DNA of 37,786 nt from Bacteroidales bacterium (GTDB lineage Bacteria > Bacteroidota > Bacteroidia > Bacteroidales > P3): positions 1 through 37,786 of the forward strand of contig WRKV01000007.1 of the NCBI GenBank assembly GCA_009777915.1, read 5' to 3'. The translations under genes were made by a program, and so were the position numbers. Positions 33,487-37,786 of this stretch are shown here, one piece after another. The stretch's first letter is position 1; the number at the start of each line of letters is the position of its first letter. The notes under the pieces were generated by a model. It searched no databases. It was not told the DNA's origin and was given only the letters and a program-made list of their open reading frames with translations.

Positions 33487-34074
33487 ATGAAAAAAATTAT
33501 CACCCTAATGATTGCTATAACGGTTATGGCAACAGCATGTAAAAACCCTACAGATATGGAAACTACTACGTTCAAACACATTTCACCAAAAGAAATTCAA
33601 GACAACCCAATCCAAATGATTGGCGACGACTGGATGCTCATTACCGCCGGCGACAAAGACAATTTCAACATGATGACCGCAAGTTGGGGAACTATTGGCA
33701 ATCTTTGGAACGAACCGGTTGTGTTTATTTTTGTTCGTCCGCAACGCTACACGTATGAATTTACAGAGGAAAGCGACTATTTCACGCTTACGGTTTTTGA
33801 AGAAAAACATCGCGACATTTTGCAATTCTGCGGAACAAAATCGGGTCGTGATTACGACAAAATTAAGGAAACCGGCTTGATACCTATGTTTACAGAATTA
33901 GGTAATGTCTATTACGAACAAGCACGATTGGTTATTGAGTGCAAAAAAATCTACGCAGATTTTCTAAAAGAGGATTCGTTTTTTGATAAAGCCATTATTG
34001 AACAAATGTATCCAAACAAGGATTTCCACAAGGTTTATGTTGGGAAAATTTTGAATGTTTGGGAGAAAAAATAA
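33487..34074 (+). CDS. exported flavin-reductase-like FMN-binding lipoprotein
   Basis: The start at 33487 opens a lipoprotein signal (MKKIITLMIAITVMATAC, Cys18), and both promoters lie upstream of it. The remaining 178 residues have the flavin reductase-like split-barrel pattern: WMLITAGDKDNFNMMTASWG, then NEPVVFIFVRPQRYTYEF, then FTLTVFEE with FCGTKSGRD. These segments line the FMN site in the family. Family members usually act in the cytoplasm, so attachment to the envelope is unusual. The lipobox (ATAC) is somewhat weak at position -3. Reaction partner is unknown; a periplasmic reductase role is inference. Confidence 0.82.
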   Translation: MKKIITLMIAITVMATACKNPTDMETTTFKHISPKEIQDNPIQMIGDDWMLITAGDKDNFNMMTASWGTIGNLWNEPVVFIFVRPQRYTYEFTEESDYFTLTVFEEKHRDILQFCGTKSGRDYDKIKETGLIPMFTELGNVYYEQARLVIECKKIYADFLKEDSFFDKAIIEQMYPNKDFHKVYVGKILNVWEKK

Positions 34075-34109
34075 AATTTTGCTAACCACTTTTTCACTTT
34101 GTTCATTTC

Positions 34110-34216
34110 TTTTTGAGAGCAAAAATTTTTTTTATTACTTTTTTGAGCCCAAAAAAGTAACCAAAAAAGGCTTGCAGGAAAAAATGATCTCCGCTACCGC
34201 TCCGACTTTTTCCTGC
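34110..34216. repeat. palindrome-rich spacer, REP-like
   Basis: Three inverted repeats follow each other: TTTTTG/CAAAAA (34110-34125) followed by T8, which may end the preceding gene; CTTTTTTG/CAAAAAAG (34138-34157); and GCAGGAAAAA (34174-34183) with TTTTTCCTGC (34207-34216). The words AAGTAACC and GGCTTGC between them resemble a common intergenic repeat of many bacteria. No gene was seen here. Confidence 0.5.
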
Positions 34217-34260
34217 GGTTTGGTATTCGCTACGCTCATAGTGTTTTACGCTTCGCCAAA

Positions 34261-34350
34261 TCGCATTCATAATTCATAACTCATAATTCATAATTTATAA
34301 ATCATAAATGCCGCCCCTACTAATCACTATTCACTAATCACTATTCACTA
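34261..34350. repeat. short tandem repeats (ATAATTC and ATTCACTAATC type)
   Basis: Heptamer-like units ATTCATA, ATTCATA, ACTCATA, ATTCATA (34261-34310) are followed by CTAATCACTATTCA repeated twice (34319-34350). The same word families appear at 13661-13681, 35677-35710 and 36687-36705. All are in spacers; no gene is present. Confidence 0.65.
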
Positions 34351-34358
34351 TGGCACAT

Positions 34359-35672
34359 CTACCGCACACAACGCAGGGCGAACCCGCTACTCTTATTGGG
34401 GATGTCCTGCGGGTAGACACCCGATGCACTGTAGCCCAGGCGGAACGCACTCGCGGCGCTGTACTCTGAGGACGACCAGTAGCGCGAATTCGCATCCGAC
34501 AGAGTGCTCGCGGTTGCAGTAAAGCGGGAGCCCCCCCAATTTCCGGCACCGGTGCCGGTGTACTTCTGATCGCTCCCTGTACCGGTGAAACCGTTCTCAC
34601 CGGAACCTACATTGCGATTTAAGCCCGTGCCACCCAAAGCAACATCCAAATTCACAAAGTCCTGACAAGTAGGAACTCGCCAAGGCGAAGGACAAAGTTG
34701 AGCTTGATAACGCATCACATAACACCACGAGAAGTAATGAACCCCCGAACCGTTCTCGGAATTACGACAATCGGCATCCACGTCACTGCTGCTCCAGTCT
34801 TCTTTATCACAACCGGTAGTCGTTACAGGACCCGACCATCGCTGCGTAATTCCGTTGCCGGAAATATCCCGAGCGTTGGTTTCGATATTGGCAACCCCGC
34901 CCCAACTTACCGTGCCCGGAGCAACACCGGCAGTGCCTGTGCAAGAGGCTACACCCGTTGCACCTGCATAGGAGTTACAAGCGGGAACAACGATATGCTT
35001 TCCACTGGTATTGTTGGTTGCAACCGTGCTCCCGCAACCGTCGGTTGCTACAGCGTAGTAGTATATGCCGTCAGTGTTCACTGTAGCACTCGGTGGTGTA
35101 AACGAGTTGTTTGTGGCATCGGTCACGGGTGTTCCGCCACTATTGCTTGTGATGGTGTTGGAAAACCATTGAATGGTAATCGGTGGTATGCCTGCGGGTT
35201 CAGCAGTGAGGGTAAGTGGTGTGAATGCTGTGCCTACAATGGTGTAGCGGTCACCTGTGGGCGTCACTCTGCCAATAGTGGGCAGTGCATTGAGTGTAAT
35301 ACTGCCATGTAACAACTCTACGCCACAGGTATTACTCACGGTGTAGTGATGCGTGCCGGAGGCTGTCGGTGCTCCTTTAATGGAAACAGGCCACGCGTAT
35401 TCCCGGTCGCCGAGCGGAGTTGAGGCATCGCCGGAAACCGTGATACCGGGAGGAGGAATGGGCATAAAGTTGGTGCGTGTCTCGTTCATCCACCAAGTGA
35501 TGATCAGAGTTTTAGCTATCACCGATGGAAATGCAATAGTTTCTATCGTGTCGTCCGGACAAAGAGTCTGATGCAAGGGTGCAGATGGGCACCACTGCGA
35601 GATTGGACAATGAGCAAAATTTTTGGTCGCAAAAGTTGCGATAAGGATTGAGATTAGGGTGATTTTTTTCAT
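34359..35672 (-). CDS. secreted FISUMP-domain protein
   Basis: The 437-residue protein has a signal peptide (MKKITLISILIATFATKNFA) and an N-terminal region with HCPISQWCP and LHQTLCPDD. Two Ig/PKD-like beta domains follow (about 60-240, with GITVSG and PITIQWFSN). The C-terminal FISUMP domain (about 255-437) is typical: LCPSPWRVPTCQDF, YWSSSEYSAASAF and a terminal KSSGFALRCVR. FISUMP (Fibrobacter succinogenes major paralogous) domains occur in surface or secreted proteins, often in large paralog families; function is unknown. No T9SS tail was seen. The gene is visibly richer in G and C than its neighbours, suggesting transfer or a different codon history. Its leader carries RNA copy B. Confidence 0.85.
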   Translation of the reverse strand: MKKITLISILIATFATKNFAHCPISQWCPSAPLHQTLCPDDTIETIAFPSVIAKTLIITWWMNETRTNFMPIPPPGITVSGDASTPLGDREYAWPVSIKGAPTASGTHHYTVSNTCGVELLHGSITLNALPTIGRVTPTGDRYTIVGTAFTPLTLTAEPAGIPPITIQWFSNTITSNSGGTPVTDATNNSFTPPSATVNTDGIYYYAVATDGCGSTVATNNTSGKHIVVPACNSYAGATGVASCTGTAGVAPGTVSWGGVANIETNARDISGNGITQRWSGPVTTTGCDKEDWSSSDVDADCRNSENGSGVHYFSWCYVMRYQAQLCPSPWRVPTCQDFVNLDVALGGTGLNRNVGSGENGFTGTGSDQKYTGTGAGNWGGSRFTATASTLSDANSRYWSSSEYSAASAFRLGYSASGVYPQDIPNKSSGFALRCVR

Positions 35673-35716
35673 AGATATTTATGGTTTATGAGTTATGATT
35701 TATGATTTAGGGCAAT

Positions 35717-35744
35717 AAAAAAAACGGACTTAAACAAATCCGTT
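35717..35744 (-). terminator. intrinsic terminator of RNA copy B
   Basis: On the minus strand AACGGA (35739-35744) and TCCGTT (35723-35728) pair and lead into eight T. It lies 45 bases before the FISUMP start and shares the AAC/GTT bases with helix P1. Confidence 0.75.
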
Positions 35745-35894
35745 ACTGAGGTTTTTCGACGACCTGCACAATCAAATAAGATAAGCCCGCAGTTGCGAGC
35801 ATCCACTTATTCTTGATTGTACAAAAAGTGTCGAAAATTTCAGTAACAAGAATCAGCAAACGCTGTGTTTTATTTATATTTTCGTTTATTTCAT
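35717..35894 (-). ncRNA. structured RNA with intrinsic terminator, copy B
   Basis: The minus-strand helices mirror copy A (plus coordinates): P0 CAGC/GCTG 35854-35865; P1 GTTACTGA/TCAGTAAC 35840-35847 with 35742-35749; P2 TTTTCGAC/GTCGAAAA 35830-35837 with 35753-35760; P3 TGTACAATCAA with TTGATTGTGCA 35813-35823 with 35765-35775; P4 GCTCGC/GCGGGC 35785-35800 with loop AACT. The P1-P2 internal loop (AA opposite ACC) is identical in both copies. The terminator is 35717-35744 with eight T. A tiny frame ATG-AAA-TAA lies at 35886-35894. No TATCTTTG was found upstream, so its promoter is unclear. It precedes the full FISUMP gene. Confidence 0.78.
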
Positions 35895-35916
35895 GGTTTT
35901 ATTTTTTAGTTGTGAA

Positions 35917-36321
35917 TTATGGTTGTGATGAAATCAAATTTTCAATCGTAGTGATTAGTTCCTCAGTTGGAGTTGCTAATTGCTTTACTTGATCGGGGTC
36001 TATAATGACCATATCGTTGTAATCGCCTTTTTGGCGAAGTGCAAGGGTTTTGCTGTAAGTGCTACCGTGTTTTGGGTCAATAATACCTGTTTTGATGAAA
36101 TGTTGACCTAATAAACTATTCACACCCTCGTGAGTTTTTGAGAAATACTCGTGCTTGATGAGTAAAGCACTTGCTGCGTAATAACACGCATAATAAAGTC
36201 GATTGGCAACAGTATTCCAATTTTCTAATTCGATATTATCCTTAGCCTCGCATAGGGTGCTTTTTGCCTTTTCTATGCGATACAACACAATTTGTTTTCT
36301 ATCTTCTTCGGTAAGTTTCAT
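35917..36321 (-). CDS. HEPN-domain protein (UPF0332-like) of a HEPN-MNT pair
   Basis: The start at 36321 overlaps the upstream nucleotidyltransferase stop as ATGA, which favours it over the longer frame. The 134-residue, mostly helical protein carries NRLYYACYYAASALL, a conserved HEPN helix, and THEGVNSLLGQHF. It lacks an evident R-x4-6-H nuclease motif, so it fits the UPF0332-like group more than HepT toxins. In such pairs the HEPN protein is a putative RNase or tRNA-acting toxin and the nucleotidyltransferase its antitoxin. Function here is inferred from the pairing. Confidence 0.8.
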   Translation of the reverse strand: MKLTEEDRKQIVLYRIEKAKSTLCEAKDNIELENWNTVANRLYYACYYAASALLIKHEYFSKTHEGVNSLLGQHFIKTGIIDPKHGSTYSKTLALRQKGDYNDMVIIDPDQVKQLATPTEELITTIENLISSQP

Positions 36322-36629
36322 ACGATTTCTATTCCATCTTGTTGGACAAATTTGTAAAAAAGCGATGGCTTTTGCTTTTCCCATTCCGTTAACGTATACA
36401 CAATCGGGCTTACCGCTACTCCAAAATCCCAGCCGGTTTCTACAAACGGGTAGGCATACGTATCGAAATCCTCAAACTCCTCTTTTGGCTTGTTGAGCAA
36501 CAACAGCAAATCCCAATCGGAATGCTCACGTGCATCGCCACGTGCCTGCGAACCGAAAAGAATAAGCTTCTCGTTCGGCATGATTTGCCGTTTGAGTTGG
36601 CGAATTTGTTCAAAGATTTGAGTGTTCAT
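36318..36629 (-). CDS. minimal nucleotidyltransferase (MNT) of a HEPN-MNT pair
   Basis: The 104-residue protein, started at 36629 just after the promoter at 36644, has the signature GSQARGDAREHSDWDLLLLL. This holds the GSxxxG and DxD-type metal motifs of minimal nucleotidyltransferases (Asp of SDWD). MNT antitoxins such as MntA modify the HEPN partner with AMP. A four-base overlap with the HEPN gene shows coupling. The longer frame begins before the promoter and is rejected. Confidence 0.85.
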   Translation of the reverse strand: MNTQIFEQIRQLKRQIMPNEKLILFGSQARGDAREHSDWDLLLLLNKPKEEFEDFDTYAYPFVETGWDFGVAVSPIVYTLTEWEKQKPSLFYKFVQQDGIEIV

Positions 36630-36643
36630 CGCACAATTTTTTG

Positions 36644-36651
36644 CAAAGATA
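36644..36651 (-). promoter_or_regulatory. -7 element for the MNT-HEPN operon
   Basis: TATCTTTG on minus, followed by CAAAAAA, is 14 bases before the MNT ATG. Confidence 0.78.
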
Positions 36652-36706
36652 CAAATTTTTTTTGGAATATGCAAATTGGTGAACTGTGAATAGTAAATCA
36701 TAAATT

Positions 36707-36741
36707 AAAAAAACGAAATGCATAACATTTCGTTTTTTTTT
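36707..36741 (+). terminator. hairpin/T-tract abutting the YD-lipoprotein promoter
   Basis: A-tract, CGAAATG (36714-36720), loop CATAA, CATTTCG (36726-36732) and nine T are almost the same as the element at 211-248, and again CG separates it from TATCTTTG. It lies between two divergent genes, where no transcript needs ending, so its terminator role here is doubtful. Confidence 0.6.
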
Positions 36742-36743
36742 CG

Positions 36744-36751
36744 TATCTTTG
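36744..36751 (+). promoter_or_regulatory. -7 element for the YD-repeat-like lipoprotein
   Basis: TATCTTTG, followed by CAATT, lies 30 bases before the ATG at 36782. Confidence 0.8.
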
Positions 36752-36781
36752 CAATTCAATAAAAAAATCAATACATCGCCT

Positions 36782-37501
36782 ATGAAAAAAATAATTATCT
36801 TTACCGCAATGATTAGCCTGTTATTCAGTGCTTGCAACAAAGACGACAAAGACAAAGATGAAAGAAAACTACTACCATCAAGGATGCTTATGAATAACAC
36901 TACTTGGTACAATTACGAGTACGACGATTTAAATCGTTTAACAAAATTTGATAAGAGTAGAACGGGAATACAACAGCCTGTACAGATAATTTATGAAGGG
37001 GCAACTCTCCGACCAAGTTTAGTAATACAAGATAACTACTATTCACTTGATTCAACAACTTTTTCTTATGATAGTAATCAAGTCTTTGGAACATTTGTTA
37101 GCCGAAGCGGTCTTCACGGTGATTATTTTGGCTCTATCACACTGTGGTTAGATGACAATCAACGGCTAATTAGGTATGGCTCTAATGAATATGAATATGA
37201 TTCAGATGGTAATATGATAAAAACAACAACAAATGGTACTGTACAAGAAATTGTCAAATATAATAGTAATGTTCTCTCTATTTTCCGCAATGTAGCCACT
37301 GAGGATTGGGTTATGGCATATATTGGTGATTTTCGTGTGCAGAAAGGCAAATATATGCCATCGGAACGTGAAGATTTTTATAATAATAGAAAAAAACAGC
37401 ATATCTCTTACACAATGGATGGTAATTATGTCAAAGAAATGACTTACGATGATGGTGATTATAGAACGGTTTATTCTTATGAATATATTCCTGCAAAATA
37501 G
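36782..37501 (+). CDS. lipoprotein with YD-repeat-like strands
   Basis: The ATG at 36782 opens a lipoprotein signal (MKKIIIFTAMISLLFSAC, Cys18). A longer frame would start inside the promoter. The 239-residue protein is beta-rich with repeating Y-D-x-x-N/G motifs: YNYEYDDLNRLTKF, YEYDSDGNMIK and MTYDDGDYRTVYSYEY. This resembles YD/RHS-type repeats and the DUF4595-like lipoproteins of Bacteroidota. It is probably exposed at the envelope; no enzyme motif was seen. After the stop there is a hairpin array and no obvious partner gene. Confidence 0.78.
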   Translation: MKKIIIFTAMISLLFSACNKDDKDKDERKLLPSRMLMNNTTWYNYEYDDLNRLTKFDKSRTGIQQPVQIIYEGATLRPSLVIQDNYYSLDSTTFSYDSNQVFGTFVSRSGLHGDYFGSITLWLDDNQRLIRYGSNEYEYDSDGNMIKTTTNGTVQEIVKYNSNVLSIFRNVATEDWVMAYIGDFRVQKGKYMPSEREDFYNNRKKQHISYTMDGNYVKEMTYDDGDYRTVYSYEYIPAK

Positions 37502-37543
37502 TTATTTCTGTAAAATCTGATAATCGTTCAAAGCCTCGTTCGG

Positions 37544-37661
37544 CGGAGGCTCTGGCCTCCGTCGTTCTATCAAGGCAGGCTAAGCCTGCCGTAATACATT
37601 CGACTGAGGTAGAACCTCAGCCGAACCAGGACAGTACCTCCACTTCGCACGCTTTGCGTGC
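37544..37661. repeat. array of four GC-rich hairpins
   Basis: Four unrelated hairpins follow each other: CGGAGGC/GCCTCCG (37544-37561), GGCAGGC/GCCTGCC (37574-37590), CTGAGGT/ACCTCAG (37604-37620, extendable by TTCG/CGAA) and GCACGC/GCGTGC (37647-37661). Loops are only 3-4 bases. No gene is present. This resembles a block of REP-like elements more than a terminator, since none is followed directly by a T-tract. Confidence 0.7.
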
Positions 37662-37712
37662 TCCGTTCGACATGACGGGCAAAAAAAATTTGCAAAATTC
37701 ATTTTTTTTTCG

Positions 37713-37720
37713 TATCTTTG
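37713..37720 (+). promoter_or_regulatory. -7 element for the gene starting at 37759
   Basis: T9-CG and then TATCTTTGCA lie about 39 bases before the last gene's ATG. Confidence 0.8.
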
Positions 37721-37758
37721 CAGCCCTAAAATAAAAACACTTAAAAACAAAAAATATT

Positions 37759-37786
37759 ATGGCAGCAATTACCGCAGCAGATGTAA
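37759..37786 (+). CDS. tsf: probable elongation factor Ts, first codons only
   Basis: Only nine codons are visible (MAAITAADV). This matches the common EF-Ts start M-(A)-x-I-T-A-A-x-V, which normally precedes KLRxxTGAGMMDCK. EF-Ts is the guanine nucleotide exchange factor for EF-Tu. In most bacteria tsf follows rpsB, but here a promoter and hairpin array precede it. The identification rests on nine residues. Confidence 0.55.

Noticed and set aside
34334..34600. Arg/Pro-rich antisense frame over the FISUMP 3' end
   Set aside because: It arises from the GC-rich sense codons; the FISUMP frame has clear domain motifs.
1..37786. CRISPR array or intact insertion sequence
   Set aside because: No regularly spaced direct repeats with unique spacers and no transposase gene were found.

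Overview
The window comes from a member of the Bacteroidota, most likely an uncultured Bacteroidales-type bacterium. The support is direct: almost every transcription unit is preceded by the Bacteroidota sigma-ABfr signal (T-rich tract, then TATCTTTG), the upstream regions show no Shine-Dalgarno sequence, and the gene content is typical (complete Bat aerotolerance operon, LpxC-FabZ fusion, V-type ATPase K subunit, FISUMP protein, a T9SS sorting-domain remnant). The metabolism suggested is that of an aerotolerant anaerobe: a 2-oxoacid:ferredoxin oxidoreductase and a HydC-HydB-like flavoprotein sit in the same stretch as superoxide dismutase and the Bat operon.

Layout. 1-2007: 3' end of a secreted protein with a T9SS-like C-terminal domain, a palindrome-rich spacer, and a membrane-anchored PQQ-type beta-propeller. 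2041-6006: korB-korA on the minus strand, divergent from a ROK glucokinase. 6159-14452: moxR, DUF58, a membrane protein, batA, batB, batC, batD and batE in one tight operon with 4-base ATGA overlaps. 14453-17671 (minus): lpxA, lpxC-fabZ, a V-ATPase K subunit and a small lipoprotein. 17732-20766 (minus): a TonB-dependent receptor and an apparently exported Fe/Mn superoxide dismutase. 20933-24367: an alpha-glucan phosphorylase carrying an N-terminal half of a GT3 glycogen synthase. 24372-28291 (minus): an LpxD-like acyltransferase, efp, and a fused HydC-HydB-like diaphorase. 28300-37786 is the accessory end: a decayed FISUMP-type paralog, a TlpA-like thioredoxin, mfd, an FMN-binding lipoprotein, a full FISUMP protein, a HEPN-MNT pair, a YD-repeat-like lipoprotein, a hairpin array and the first codons of a probable tsf.

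The most notable signal is an apparently undescribed structured RNA of about 175 nt present twice, at 28376-28548 (+) and 35717-35894 (-). Each copy lies upstream of a gene whose protein starts MKKITLI and carries an HCP...WCP...LHQTL motif. The copies have diverged in sequence, yet at least four helices are kept by compensatory changes, including a base pair inserted on both strands of one helix, and both end in an intrinsic terminator that shares bases with helix P1. One of the two downstream genes is a stump while its RNA is intact, so the RNA itself appears to be under selection. Other notable points are a dispersed palindrome apparently inserted in frame into mfd, three copies of a fused hairpin/T-tract/promoter cassette, and several unusual protein fusions or exported versions of usually cytoplasmic enzymes. 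All functional calls are from reading the sequence; no database search was run.
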